From CALRWV02 sp943371965 (GTDB lineage: Bacteria; Bacteroidota; JABWAT01), in contig CALRWV020000003.1 of assembly GCA_943371965.1 (NCBI GenBank), positions 186,001 to 250,000 of the forward strand: a DNA stretch of 64,000 nucleotides, given 5' to 3'. A program made the translations under genes and the position numbers. Of the stretch, positions 1 to 8,292 are shown piece by piece (the stretch's first letter is position 1; each line of letters begins with the position of its first letter). Below the pieces are notes generated by a model that was not told where the DNA came from, ran no database searches, and worked only from the letters and a program-made list of their open reading frames with translations.

Positions 1-1
1 T

Positions 2-223
2 TCTCCGGACAGAACTTATTGGGAAAAAGTTGAAACCAACACAGCTGACGGTGTAAAATATTCCTATGATATTCATGAACTGTACAAAATAAAGTCAGAC
101 GATTACAGAAAAGCAGTAACAAAAGCATCAGAACTTGCAGTTGAAAAAGCTCAAAAATCGAAAGATCTTGAAGCACAGAAACGTGCGGAAAAATTCCAGA
201 AAAAACTGTATGAATCAAACTAA
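2..223 (+). CDS. C-terminal fragment of an LPP20-like envelope protein
   Basis: An open frame enters from the left edge and ends with TAA at 221-223, leaving 73 residues. It reads SPDRTYWEKVE, then a short beta-like stretch, then a Lys/Glu/Ala-rich helical tail ending KKLYESN. The 'YWEK(Y/V)E' phrase followed by a strand and a charged helix resembles the C-terminus of LPP20-family lipoproteins. The next gene starts inside this one (14-base overlap) and has a comparable region, so the two are probably one operon and possibly paralogous. The start, signal peptide and true length lie outside the window. The family call is an inference from a short segment. Confidence 0.55.
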   Translation, partial: SPDRTYWEKVETNTADGVKYSYDIHELYKIKSDDYRKAVTKASELAVEKAQKSKDLEAQKRAEKFQKKLYESN

Positions 224-1403
224 ATATTTTCTGTTTGGATTTGTTCTTGTTTTGGGATGCTCCAATTTTGAAGCTCCCAAAGATTCAGAAAAATTCAAAT
301 ATTTTGTAGGGAAAGGCGAGTTTAAAAGATCAATTCAGGAAGCGCATCAGATTGCCACTGAAGATATTTTTAAACAGGCATCAGAATTTATTGGAATTGA
401 AGTTTCAGTATCCTATTCGAGTCTTGTTTCAGAAACCGGCAGGGAATTCCGAGATAAATTGGAGACCAAAACTGATAAACTTTATTTGCAGTCGCATCTG
501 ATAAAACAGAAAATTGAAGAAATAAAAGAACAAGGTTTATATTCTGTTACTTTGGTGGCCGAATACCCCAGAGAAGAACTTGATAAAGAGCGAAAAAGAA
601 TTGAAGAATTCCGCCTTAAAAAAAGAAAAATGATTGAAGAATCTCTTTCAAAAATTGAAGTTGCTGAGCAAAATAGAAATTATCCGGAACTGCAAAACCA
701 GCTTTTAATTGTGTTTGGAAATGATTACAACGAAAATGATCAGAGAAAAATTGAACTTGTAATTGCGCGTTTATTTGAAAATTATACAGTTGATAAAATT
801 GAAACAGATTCAACCTTAACAATCAATTCATCACCAACTGTATATTTTATTTTTGGAAATAATTTATTTCGTAAACTGAATTCCATTTATGGAAAATATG
901 TTTTCTCAAAAGAAGTTGAAGGTTATTTTTCTCCTTTTAATCCAATAGACTTAAAAAGTAAAATTCCGGGTTCAACTTTACAGTTAATTGAGCAATTTAC
1001 CCAGAAAATCAAAAGGCAAAAAACAAGCTTTTCATTCGAGTTTGATTTTAACTCAGAAAATCAGGTAAATTTGTCAAGTTTCAAGGATAATTTCTACGCA
1101 TCTTTAACAAAACTGGGTTTTGAAAATAATCCGAGACAGGCAAAATTCAGGGTAACCAATCAGATAGAAAGTTTTATCAGAAGTGAAAATATTGGTGGCG
1201 TAATTTCAGTTGGATTTAAAATCAATACAATAATAAAATCACTTAGAGATAAAAGATCTGCAGTTTTTGTTTCCAAAGAAATAATTGGTTTTGGAGGAAA
1301 TGAAAAAGATGCAACAAAGAATGCAACAGATAAAATTCAAGCTTATTTAAGTTCTGAATGGATAGAAAACTTTAATTATACTTTTTATGAAAACTTCAAT
1401 TAG
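210..1403 (+). CDS. LPP20-like lipoprotein
   Basis: This 397-residue protein begins MNQTKYFLFGFVLVLGCSNF, a lipoprotein signal with lipobox LVLGC, so it should be a lipid-anchored envelope protein. I chose ATG 210 over an in-frame start at 135 because only 210 puts the signal peptide at the N-terminus; it also overlaps the upstream gene by 14 bases, a normal operon junction. Residues 25-140 (FVGKGEF, helical AHQIATEDIF, then YSVTLVAEYPREEL) resemble the LPP20 fold, followed by a charged helix. A second alpha/beta part occupies the C-terminal third and ends in a helix containing KDATKNATDKIQAYL. No catalytic motif is visible. It may work with the next lipoprotein, which it overlaps by 17 bases. 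Function unknown. Confidence 0.75.
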   Translation: MNQTKYFLFGFVLVLGCSNFEAPKDSEKFKYFVGKGEFKRSIQEAHQIATEDIFKQASEFIGIEVSVSYSSLVSETGREFRDKLETKTDKLYLQSHLIKQKIEEIKEQGLYSVTLVAEYPREELDKERKRIEEFRLKKRKMIEESLSKIEVAEQNRNYPELQNQLLIVFGNDYNENDQRKIELVIARLFENYTVDKIETDSTLTINSSPTVYFIFGNNLFRKLNSIYGKYVFSKEVEGYFSPFNPIDLKSKIPGSTLQLIEQFTQKIKRQKTSFSFEFDFNSENQVNLSSFKDNFYASLTKLGFENNPRQAKFRVTNQIESFIRSENIGGVISVGFKINTIIKSLRDKRSAVFVSKEIIGFGGNEKDATKNATDKIQAYLSSEWIENFNYTFYENFN

Positions 1404-2610
1404 CTTTTTACTGATAATAGTTTCCCTTTTAATTATTTCATGTTCTCCGGCAGAACAAATGAAATATATTCCCAAAGATATTGAAGATCAGCCTCAGGAA
1501 TTGGACAGAGCAATAGATATTGGAATTCAAACAGTAGTCCGGCAAACAAAAGATCTCAATAAACAAATGACGGTTGCCATTCTTGAGCCTAGTTTTCTGA
1601 GTGAAAATGAAGCTCCTCCCAAAGATTTACTGGTTTATATTCAAGAAGATGCTACAACCAAAATTGCACTTCAGCCCAAATTTAAAATTGTGGAACGGTC
1701 ACAGCTCAATCAGGTTTTGAGTGAATTGAAATTAAATCAGACTGATTTATTCATAAATTCAATTGCAAGAAAAGAATTTGGAAAACTGATTGGTGCAGAT
1801 GCTATTTTAACGATTTCATTGCAGGATCTTCCTTATGATATTAAAATGAATATGCGTTTGGTTGAAACTGAAACCGGTGTCGGGTTTGCAGCAGGTTCGG
1901 TTCGGATTTTAAAAGATGAACTTGCAACCAAATTAATGGGGAAAAAACTTCCAGGTGAACTCACCATTGTTACCGATGGAGTTTCATCGCTTTATCTTGA
2001 TGGTGAATATTATTCCACTGTTGACAGACAATTAACTTTATCTCTGCCACCCAGTTCATATTCAATCAGATTGGAAAGAGATGGATTTAAACCTTACAAA
2101 GGATCAATTTCAATTCGAGAAAAAGAACAAAAAAACCTTCAAATTGAATATGTTACCCATTATGGAGTTCCTTTCAAATCTTTTGTCGCCGGTGCGATTT
2201 TACCCGGTCTTGAATTGGGTTGGTATGGAAGTTCCAATGGATCAGGATGGCAGGTTCTCGATGGCTTTGCTTTAGCCGGTTTTTATGTAGCTGGGGGAAT
2301 GTATCTTTACAATGATGCAAAAAAACGGCCTGAACCACCATCAGGATCATTTAATCAGTCTGATGTCGATCAGTTCAATAGTGACGAATTAACTTTTCAA
2401 AACGAACAAAATACGAAATTGCTGATTTTTGCCGGAAGTTACTTCATTCATTTACTTGCTTCAGTTGGTGTTGGATATGATTTCATGGATAATAATAAGT
2501 ATGGCAGGGAAATAAACAGTTCAGGCTATTCTGATCGAAACCGGTTATCTTACCAATATCCAACTACTGCAAATCCTTATCATCGTGTAGGATATTCAAT
2601 TCGTTTTTGA
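1387..2610 (+). CDS. CsgG/FlgO-like lipoprotein with PEGA domain
   Basis: The N-terminus MKTSISFLLIIVSLLIISCS carries a lipobox (IISC), so this 407-residue protein is probably anchored in the envelope. Residues about 55-180 have the pattern of CsgG/FlgO-type domains: a strand MTVAILEP, a long helix, 'FKIVERSQLNQVLSEL', then 'GKLIGADAILTISL'. Residues about 190-255 form a PEGA domain (LYLDGEYYSTVDRQLTLSLPP, then YSIRLERDGFKPY). After that come hydrophobic stretches near 265-310 and 340-365, which could be membrane segments. Proteins with this make-up are common envelope components of unknown role in FCB bacteria. It overlaps the preceding lipoprotein gene by 17 bases and ends the operon. Partner and substrate are unknown. 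Confidence 0.7.
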   Translation: MKTSISFLLIIVSLLIISCSPAEQMKYIPKDIEDQPQELDRAIDIGIQTVVRQTKDLNKQMTVAILEPSFLSENEAPPKDLLVYIQEDATTKIALQPKFKIVERSQLNQVLSELKLNQTDLFINSIARKEFGKLIGADAILTISLQDLPYDIKMNMRLVETETGVGFAAGSVRILKDELATKLMGKKLPGELTIVTDGVSSLYLDGEYYSTVDRQLTLSLPPSSYSIRLERDGFKPYKGSISIREKEQKNLQIEYVTHYGVPFKSFVAGAILPGLELGWYGSSNGSGWQVLDGFALAGFYVAGGMYLYNDAKKRPEPPSGSFNQSDVDQFNSDELTFQNEQNTKLLIFAGSYFIHLLASVGVGYDFMDNNKYGREINSSGYSDRNRLSYQYPTTANPYHRVGYSIRF

Positions 2611-2637
2611 TTCCATACAAAAAATTTCCGACCTTCG
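2607..2637 (+). promoter_or_regulatory. Putative promoter of proS
   Basis: TTG at 2607-2609, a 20-base spacer, and GACCTTCG at 2630-2637 (six of eight to TAnnTTTG). The spacing equals that of the better promoters in this window. It lies about 100 bases before the proS start and overlaps the stop codon of the previous gene. Confidence 0.4.
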
Positions 2638-2738
2638 CACCACAATTTCATTCTATTTAAAATATTCCATTTGAAAACAGAGTTTGTTTTCAAATGGAAG
2701 TCATAAATTTCGTATAAGATTTCAAAAAGAGGATTACC

Positions 2739-4211
2739 TTGGCAAAGATTACCAAACGCGATCAGGATTATTCACAATGGTATATTGATATCGTATTAAA
2801 CGCAAAACTGGCTGATTATGCACCGGTTCGTGGTTGTATGGTAATTCGCCCGAATGGATATGCAATCTGGGAAAAAATGCAACAGGCTTTGGATAAAATG
2901 TTCAAAGATACCGGGCATGTCAATGCATATTTTCCGTTGTTTATTCCCAAAAGCTTTTTAAGCAAAGAAGCTGATCACGTTGATGGGTTTGCTAAGGAAT
3001 GTGCTGTTGTAACGCATCATAGACTAAAAGCAGATCCTTCGGGAAGCGGTGTTATTGTTGATGAAAATGCAAAACTTGATGAAGAATTGATTGTGCGTCC
3101 AACATCAGAAACCATTATTTGGTCGATGTATAAAAAATGGATTCAGTCTTACCGCGATCTCCCTTTGCTTTACAATCAGTGGGCAAATGTTGTTAGGTGG
3201 GAAATGAGAACCAGATTGTTTTTAAGAACAACTGAATTTTTATGGCAGGAAGGTCACACTGCACATGCCACTGATCAGGAAGCAGAAGAAGAAGCAATGA
3301 AAATGATTGGTGTTTACCAAAAATTTTCTGAAGAATATATGGCAGTCCCTGTTTTGGTTGGAAGGAAATCAGAATCTGAAAAATTTGCCGGAGCAAAACA
3401 CACGTATTGCATTGAAGCCATGATGCAGGATGGAAAAGCACTTCAGGCGGGAACATCACATCATCTTGGACAGAATTTTGCAAAAGCTTTCGATGTTACA
3501 TTTCAGGATAAGACCGGTCAACTGCAACACGTTTATGCAACCAGTTGGGGAGTTTCTACACGTTTGGTTGGAGCACTGATCATGTCACACTCGGACGATC
3601 AGGGTTTGGTGGTTCCACCTAAATTGGCACCTGTACACGTTGTCATAATTCCGATTTATAAAACAGATGAAGAAAAGGCGAAAGTACTCGATGCAGCCTA
3701 TAAAATTAAAAGTGAAATTTCAGCTGCCGGAAAATCTGTATATGTTGATGACCGTGATCAGTATAAACCAGGCTGGAAATTCAATGAACACGAATTGTTA
3801 GGCGTACCGGTTAGAATTGAATTGGGTCCACGCGACGTTGAATCGGGAAATTGTGTAATTGCAAGACGTGATACTAACGAAAAAACAGTTATCAGTCAGG
3901 ATGATGCACAATCAAAGTCGGTTCAACTTTTGGATGAAATTCAAATGAATCTTTTCAACCGTGCAAAGCAACGTCTTATTGACAAAACATTTGTTATCAA
4001 TAATTGGGTTGATTTCAGGGACATTGTTGATAATGAAAAAGGATTTGCAAACGCACACTGGTGTGGAAAAGCTTCCTGTGAAGAACAAATTAAAGATGAA
4101 ACCAAAGCAACAATCCGATGCATTCCTTTTGATGCAAAGGAAGAAACAGGTGATTGTGTTAAATGCGGTGAAAAATCAAACAAAAGAGTGATTTTTGCAA
4201 AAGCATATTGA
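2739..4211 (+). CDS. proS: Proline--tRNA ligase, archaeal/eukaryotic-like type
   Basis: This class II aminoacyl-tRNA synthetase (490 aa) charges tRNA-Pro in the cytoplasm. The catalytic core is recognisable from 'RGCMVIRPNGYAIWE', the 'RPTSETIIW' segment, 'LWQEGHTAH' and 'QAGTSHHLGQNFAKAF'. It lacks the long editing insertion of the E. coli-type enzyme. The anticodon-binding domain follows (HVVIIPIYK, then VYVDDRDQYKPGWKFNEHEL). The end has four cysteines in a zinc-binding-like arrangement (CGKASC ... CVKCG) and finishes VIFAKAY; this tail is typical of the short archaeal/eukaryotic-like ProRS also found in Bacteroidota. The first codon is TTG (2739-2741), preceded by AAAAGAGGA at 2725-2733. 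No ATG lies between it and the conserved N-terminal block, so TTG is the likely start. Confidence 0.95.
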   Translation: MAKITKRDQDYSQWYIDIVLNAKLADYAPVRGCMVIRPNGYAIWEKMQQALDKMFKDTGHVNAYFPLFIPKSFLSKEADHVDGFAKECAVVTHHRLKADPSGSGVIVDENAKLDEELIVRPTSETIIWSMYKKWIQSYRDLPLLYNQWANVVRWEMRTRLFLRTTEFLWQEGHTAHATDQEAEEEAMKMIGVYQKFSEEYMAVPVLVGRKSESEKFAGAKHTYCIEAMMQDGKALQAGTSHHLGQNFAKAFDVTFQDKTGQLQHVYATSWGVSTRLVGALIMSHSDDQGLVVPPKLAPVHVVIIPIYKTDEEKAKVLDAAYKIKSEISAAGKSVYVDDRDQYKPGWKFNEHELLGVPVRIELGPRDVESGNCVIARRDTNEKTVISQDDAQSKSVQLLDEIQMNLFNRAKQRLIDKTFVINNWVDFRDIVDNEKGFANAHWCGKASCEEQIKDETKATIRCIPFDAKEETGDCVKCGEKSNKRVIFAKAY

Positions 4212-4225
4212 TCGGTGAAAATCTA

Positions 4226-4261
4226 AAACCATGATCTGGTTATGAATGCAGGTCATGGTTT
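4226..4261. terminator. Bidirectional hairpin between proS and the MerR gene
   Basis: AAACCATGATCTG at 4226-4238 pairs with CAGGTCATGGTTT at 4249-4261, giving 13 pairs including one G-T and a 10-base loop. It lies between converging genes and covers the MerR stop codon. The minus-strand transcript would continue into TTTTAGATTTTC, the better U-tract. Confidence 0.6.
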
Positions 4262-5140
4262 ATTGTTAAGTGTATTCAAATATTTTATTGTTGATTTGAA
4301 ATCACTACCCCAAAAATCAACCAAATCGAATTTCAAATCTTTCTGTACAATTCCTTTTCCACCTACTATTAATTTTCCACCATATGATTTTAAATATGTT
4401 TTCAGAGAAATCAATTTTTCGAAAACATCTGAATAACTGTTAAATCTTATTGTACTGCTTATTAAAACTGCTTCGGGTTTGAATTTCTTAACTGCGGAAT
4501 CAAGACTGTAAAATGGCGTGTTTGCTCCAAGATACCGTACACTCCAACCTTCCATTTCCAATAATAGTGAGATGCATTTTACCGGAATTTCATGATAATC
4601 ACCCTCAATAACGGCAAGAATAACGACTTTGTCTGTTTTTGGATTTTTGAAAACGGACGATGTCAACCTGGAAAGAGCAGTAAAAATCGCAGAAGACGCA
4701 GCATGTTCATCTTCAACGGAAATTATTTTTGCTTCCCATTCAAAACCCATTCGGGTTAAAGAAGGCTGCAATACTGAATCAAAAAAATCAAGGAATGAAA
4801 AACCATTTAAATTCATTAAAATAATAAAGTTATATATTTCAATTGAATTTCCGGAAAGTATCAACAAATAGAAGTGATCACAAATAAAATGTATTTCTTT
4901 TTTTTGAATTTGGAAAAGAAGGTGTTGCTGTTGTGGTATTTCCAAATTTTCAATACTTGAATTTGAAATCAGATAGTTGTTTGATCTTGCAAAAATATTT
5001 ACATCATCAAGTGTGAACTTTCTATGACCGCCAGGCGTCTTAACACATTGTATCAGGCCGGAATCAGTCCATCGTTTGATTGATGATTCTGTTACCCCAA
5101 GGATTGCAGCAACTTCTTTTGTTGAAAGCAAATTGTTCAT
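4253..5140 (-). CDS. CarH/LitR-like MerR regulator with cobalamin-binding domain
   Basis: The 295-residue protein starts with a MerR winged helix (LSTKEVAAILGVTESSIKRW, then 'TPGGHRKF', residues 5-55). A four-helix capping domain (about 85-165) and a Rossmann-like B12-binding domain (about 170-290) follow. The capping domain holds a complete W-x9-E-H motif (W135, E145, H146), the signature of adenosylcobalamin-dependent CarH photoreceptors. The cobalamin loop reads D181-Y-H183-E-I-P: the axial histidine is kept, but the usual last Gly of (D/E)xHxxG is Pro. In known CarH proteins, AdoCbl makes a DNA-binding tetramer in the dark and light breaks it. Light sensing here is inferred, and no carotenoid or photolyase gene is nearby. 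It diverges from the TonB-like gene at 5213 and could act on that 72-base spacer. Confidence 0.87.
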   Translation of the reverse strand: MNNLLSTKEVAAILGVTESSIKRWTDSGLIQCVKTPGGHRKFTLDDVNIFARSNNYLISNSSIENLEIPQQQHLLFQIQKKEIHFICDHFYLLILSGNSIEIYNFIILMNLNGFSFLDFFDSVLQPSLTRMGFEWEAKIISVEDEHAASSAIFTALSRLTSSVFKNPKTDKVVILAVIEGDYHEIPVKCISLLLEMEGWSVRYLGANTPFYSLDSAVKKFKPEAVLISSTIRFNSYSDVFEKLISLKTYLKSYGGKLIVGGKGIVQKDLKFDLVDFWGSDFKSTIKYLNTLNNKP

Positions 5141-5176
5141 TGATTATTTTCTTATATGTCTGTTAAAACCAATAAC

Positions 5177-5184
5177 TATCTTTG
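5177..5184 (+). promoter_or_regulatory. TATCTTTG promoter element before the TonB-like gene
   Basis: A perfect TAnnTTTG element sits 28 bases before the start at 5213. The upstream TTG element is missing at the expected distance, so it may be weak or depend on an activator. It lies in the divergent spacer next to the CarH-like regulator. Confidence 0.5.
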
Positions 5185-5212
5185 TAAGTTCCTTTTTCTT
5201 GTCTTGCAATAA

Positions 5213-6058
5213 ATGACTCAAATTTCTTCAAAAATATCCTATTTAGCCATTCCGGTTTCAATATTGTTTCATACAATAATTTTCTTATTGTTGCTTGTTA
5301 ATTGGGTGCAAAAGAAAAATTTGGAAAACTCAAATCAAAAAGTAACATTAATTGAATTTGATAAAGATTTTCTGAAATCGGATGCATTGGTTGATCCAGG
5401 AGTAAAAAGTGAAACTGAGGGAAGTAACAGAGGGTTGCAAAACCAAACTGCTCAGGATATGGCATCTGATTTATTAAAACGCGGTCAAAACTTTCAAGCT
5501 GAAGGAATCAAAGATCCCAACATGACGCTCCATAATTCTACTCCTGAAACTGAGCAGGTTATATCGAATGCAAAAGATTCACCCAAGAAAACTGAAATTG
5601 AAAAGTTGAAAAATGAGGAGATTTCTGAGCTGCATGAAAATTCAGAAGTGCGTCCGAAATCAAGTTATGCCAGAATTTTCAAATCAAAAGCAGAACTCAG
5701 CAGAAAAAATATTGAAAGTTCTGCCGGGAAAAATGGATCATTCACATTAAGTTCTTATGAATGGGAATTTGCTCCTTACATGTATGAATGGATTGAAAAA
5801 ATAAAAAATGGCTGGGTTGAACCCATCAGTTATTTGGCAGGAAAGGGACAGGGAGGGAGAGTTATTGTAAAAGTGTCTGTTTCGAAACTGGGTAAAAAAC
5901 TGAGTGTTGATCTGATCTATTCAAATGTGAATGGCGAAATGACTTCTGAAGCGTTAAAAGCGGTTGAGAAAGCGTTTGATTTACCGGAATTGCCGGATTC
6001 TTTCAAAGAAAATAAATTGGAAGCTACTTTTAATATGATTTATCCCGCATTTGATTGA
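5213..6058 (+). CDS. TonB-family-like inner-membrane protein
   Basis: This 281-residue protein has a short cytoplasmic start, one membrane helix (residues about 10-33, ISYLAIPVSILFHTIIFLLL) and a long charged periplasmic linker (35-170) rich in Glu, Lys and Ser. A compact C-terminal domain (about 180-281) contains 'WIEKIKNGWVEP', 'GGRVIVKVSVSKLGK', 'SEALKAVEKAF' and 'EATFNMIYP'. The layout of anchor, linker and a domain whose strand-helix-strand order resembles TonB suggests an energy-transducing or envelope-spanning protein. The linker lacks the Pro-Lys/Pro-Glu repeats of classical TonB, and no ExbB/ExbD or receptor gene is adjacent. It is divergent to the CarH-like regulator, a candidate controller. 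The family call is moderate. Confidence 0.6.
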   Translation: MTQISSKISYLAIPVSILFHTIIFLLLLVNWVQKKNLENSNQKVTLIEFDKDFLKSDALVDPGVKSETEGSNRGLQNQTAQDMASDLLKRGQNFQAEGIKDPNMTLHNSTPETEQVISNAKDSPKKTEIEKLKNEEISELHENSEVRPKSSYARIFKSKAELSRKNIESSAGKNGSFTLSSYEWEFAPYMYEWIEKIKNGWVEPISYLAGKGQGGRVIVKVSVSKLGKKLSVDLIYSNVNGEMTSEALKAVEKAFDLPELPDSFKENKLEATFNMIYPAFD

Positions 6059-6375
6059 TTAATATTTCGTAAAATTTTGTTATTGATTCATGAAGCACTC
6101 CTTGTAACATTCCATTTTTGTTTATCTGCTAGATAAATTTTAACGCAATGATTTTCCATGTTAATTTGCGCACAAAAGTACCAGTAACTGCAACATTTAT
6201 TTGATTGCAAATTGCAAATAAAGGTTTGGTTTCCCACATTGCATTTTTAAAACTTAATCAAACTTATCACTATTTTTCGGAAAAATTAACAAATTTATTA
6301 TTGTTATCGGATAATTAAATTTGAAATAAAGTTTGAAAACAAAATCTGATTTATTACTGGATTAATATTTATTTT
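6059..6375. other. Spacer with no gene seen
   Basis: These 317 bases are strongly AT-rich and hold no convincing reading frame or RNA gene. One TAAATTTG at 6316-6323 fits TAnnTTTG and could be part of the promoter for the response-regulator operon at 6376, but no TTG lies 19-21 bases upstream. No clear terminator hairpin follows the TonB-like gene. Confidence 0.5.
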
Positions 6376-6756
6376 ATGGGTGAGATGAAAAAGAAAGTAT
6401 TAGTTGTTGAAGACTTGGAAGATAACCGTGATTTTATTTTTCAGGTTTTATCTCCGAGTTATGATATCAGTTTTGCAACTGATGGGAGAATGGGAATTGC
6501 AATGGCTAAAGTAAAACGGCCTGACCTCATCATAATGGATTTGAATTTACCCATTATTGATGGTTGGGAAGCAACTAAAATTTTACGTTCTGATCCTTCA
6601 TTTTTCAACACCCCAATTATTGCCCTTACCGCATATGCACTTGAAACAGATTATATGAGAGCGATGGAAGCCGGTTGCAGCGATTTTCTCAATAAACCAA
6701 TTATGCCGGCTGATCTCAGAAATAAAGTAAGTGAATATCTAACTAAAATTGATTAA
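6376..6756 (+). CDS. Single-domain response regulator (CheY-like)
   Basis: This 126-residue protein is a bare receiver domain. It has the acidic pocket (VVEDLEDN), the phosphoacceptor Asp in 'LIIMDLNLP', the switch Thr in 'IIALTAYAL' and the conserved Lys in 'FLNKPI'. There is no output domain, so it should act by protein-protein contact or in a phosphorelay. The start could be ATG 6376 or ATG 6385 (MKKKVLVVEDL); both leave the domain intact. Its stop codon overlaps the start of the receiver-GGDEF gene by one base, so the two are co-transcribed and may share a histidine kinase, which is not in this window. Confidence 0.92.
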   Translation: MGEMKKKVLVVEDLEDNRDFIFQVLSPSYDISFATDGRMGIAMAKVKRPDLIIMDLNLPIIDGWEATKILRSDPSFFNTPIIALTAYALETDYMRAMEAGCSDFLNKPIMPADLRNKVSEYLTKID

Positions 6757-7676
6757 TGACTAAATTCGCCACTAAGATATTAATTTCTGACGGTATTGAA
6801 GAGAACAGGAATATCCTCCGTTCAATGCTTGAAAAAGATGGTGATATTGAAATAATTGAATCTTCAACCGGAAAAGAAACGATTGAAAAAGGATTTAATG
6901 AAAATCCTGACCTGATTATCCTCGAATCCCAGTTTTCTGACTTGATAGGTTTGGCTGTTTTGGAAACATTAAAAGCCTCCCAGACAACCCATGATATTCC
7001 CGTTATCATAGTCAGTTCAGAAAATGCATCTGCAGATGAAATAGTTGAAGGATTGGATTTGGGAGCCGTTGATTACATTAAAAGACCAGTTCATCCCTCA
7101 GAATTCAATGCCAGAATAAAAGTGGCAGTCAGAAATTATAAAATTCAAAAAGCACTTAAAGAAAAAGCTGCAACTGATACCCTTACCGGACTTTATAACC
7201 GTTCTGTTTTGGAATATAGATTTCAAACTGAATTGAAACGCGGTCAGCGCCACGGAATTCCGATTTCTGCCGTTATGATTGATATTGATAATTTCAAACT
7301 GATTAATGATACTTTTGGTCATTTATTCGGTGATCAGGTTTTAAAAGCATTAAGTGAAATTCTGATGAAACGTGCCAGAACAGAAGATATGGTGATCAGA
7401 TATGGCGGGGAAGAATTCCTGCTTTTATTGTTTGGAGCTGATGTTCAGGGTTCTTTTGCTTTTGCTGAGCGGGTAAGAATGGATTTTCAATCAAAACTTT
7501 TTCATGTGAATGGACAAACTGTTTATTTCACCTTATCAGCCGGTCTGAGTCAATATGTGTCGAATGATACTCAATATGAGTTTTTGGACAAATCCGATAA
7601 AGCACTTTATGTAGCGAAGAAGACCGGAAAAAATAAAGTCTGTATTTATGAATCCAATACAGAAATCTCCAACTGA
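6756..7676 (+). CDS. Diguanylate cyclase with degenerate receiver domain
   Basis: Residues 1-125 form a receiver-like domain and residues about 138-303 a GGDEF domain that makes cyclic di-GMP from two GTP. The GGDEF signature is GGEEF (217-221), an active version. The inhibitory I-site RxxD is present as R208-T-E-D211, five residues upstream, so product inhibition is expected. In the receiver, the phosphoacceptor position is Glu (E57 in LIILESQFS) rather than Asp; D12 and the Lys of 'YIKRP' remain. Glu at this site often mimics a phosphorylated state, so the enzyme may be always on or be gated by the co-transcribed CheY-like protein. It overlaps the next gene by 29 bases. Confidence 0.92.
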   Translation: MTKFATKILISDGIEENRNILRSMLEKDGDIEIIESSTGKETIEKGFNENPDLIILESQFSDLIGLAVLETLKASQTTHDIPVIIVSSENASADEIVEGLDLGAVDYIKRPVHPSEFNARIKVAVRNYKIQKALKEKAATDTLTGLYNRSVLEYRFQTELKRGQRHGIPISAVMIDIDNFKLINDTFGHLFGDQVLKALSEILMKRARTEDMVIRYGGEEFLLLLFGADVQGSFAFAERVRMDFQSKLFHVNGQTVYFTLSAGLSQYVSNDTQYEFLDKSDKALYVAKKTGKNKVCIYESNTEISN

Positions 7677-8046
7677 AATTGATGAAGCTCTCTCAGATTT
7701 AATTGATGGAATATCGGTTAAAAGGAGCAAGTTTTTATTGATTCAAAATGAAACTGATCTCACGGGTTTATTTAAACAACTTCTTACACAAAAACATTTT
7801 CAACCAAAAAATCTTGTACAGATCAAATTGGATTCCGGATTTCGGTATCAGGCTTTTTATTTTGATGAAAATAACTCAACTGTTTATTTTGGATGGATTA
7901 TTTGGGAAAAATTCCATTATATGAATGAACGGAAAATTTGGATTTCAGAACAAAGGGAAAATAATGGAGATTGGTCGCTTTATTTTGAAGAAAAAGATTA
8001 TCATATTTTTTGGGTTAATGAAACAGCTGTCTTACCAGTTGAATGA
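7648..8046 (+). CDS. Hypothetical protein, co-transcribed with the diguanylate cyclase
   Basis: I do not recognise this 132-residue protein. It starts inside the end of the GGDEF gene (29-base overlap); no other in-frame ATG fits. Residues 1-25 are a polar helix (SPTEIDEALSDLIDGI). From about 50 on it is rich in aromatic residues and predicted strands (YQAFYFDENN, VYFGWIIWEKFHYM, WSLYFEEKDYHIFWV). There is no signal peptide or membrane helix, so it should be cytoplasmic. The overlap suggests translational coupling and a role tied to the c-di-GMP enzyme, but no PilZ or other effector motif is visible. Confidence 0.6.
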   Translation: MNPIQKSPTEIDEALSDLIDGISVKRSKFLLIQNETDLTGLFKQLLTQKHFQPKNLVQIKLDSGFRYQAFYFDENNSTVYFGWIIWEKFHYMNERKIWISEQRENNGDWSLYFEEKDYHIFWVNETAVLPVE

Positions 8047-8235
8047 TTTATGTTTTAATTTCAGAATATCCGAATATTTTCAGATATTTATGGAAACAAA
8101 CAGTATTAAACAGTGTAAACCGAATAAATGAAGACAAGAATTTAAAAATCCCCATATAATTTTCGAAAACTCACCTAAAAACAATCATTTATTAGATAAT
8201 AATTGAAAATAATCTAATAAATAATTATGAATCTA

Positions 8236-8266
8236 TTGACATTCCCAAATGATGTTCTTAATTTAG
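8236..8266 (+). promoter_or_regulatory. Promoter of the Lrp-family gene
   Basis: TTG at 8236-8238, a 20-base spacer, then TAATTTAG at 8259-8266 (one mismatch to TAnnTTTG). The gene starts 26 bases downstream, so the 5' leader would be short. Confidence 0.6.
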
Positions 8267-8292
8267 TGTTAAATAACTAATATCATTTGTTT

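Noticed and set aside
135..209. N-terminal extension of the lipoprotein at 210
   Set aside because: It lies in the end of the previous gene and would hide a clear lipoprotein signal that begins at 210.
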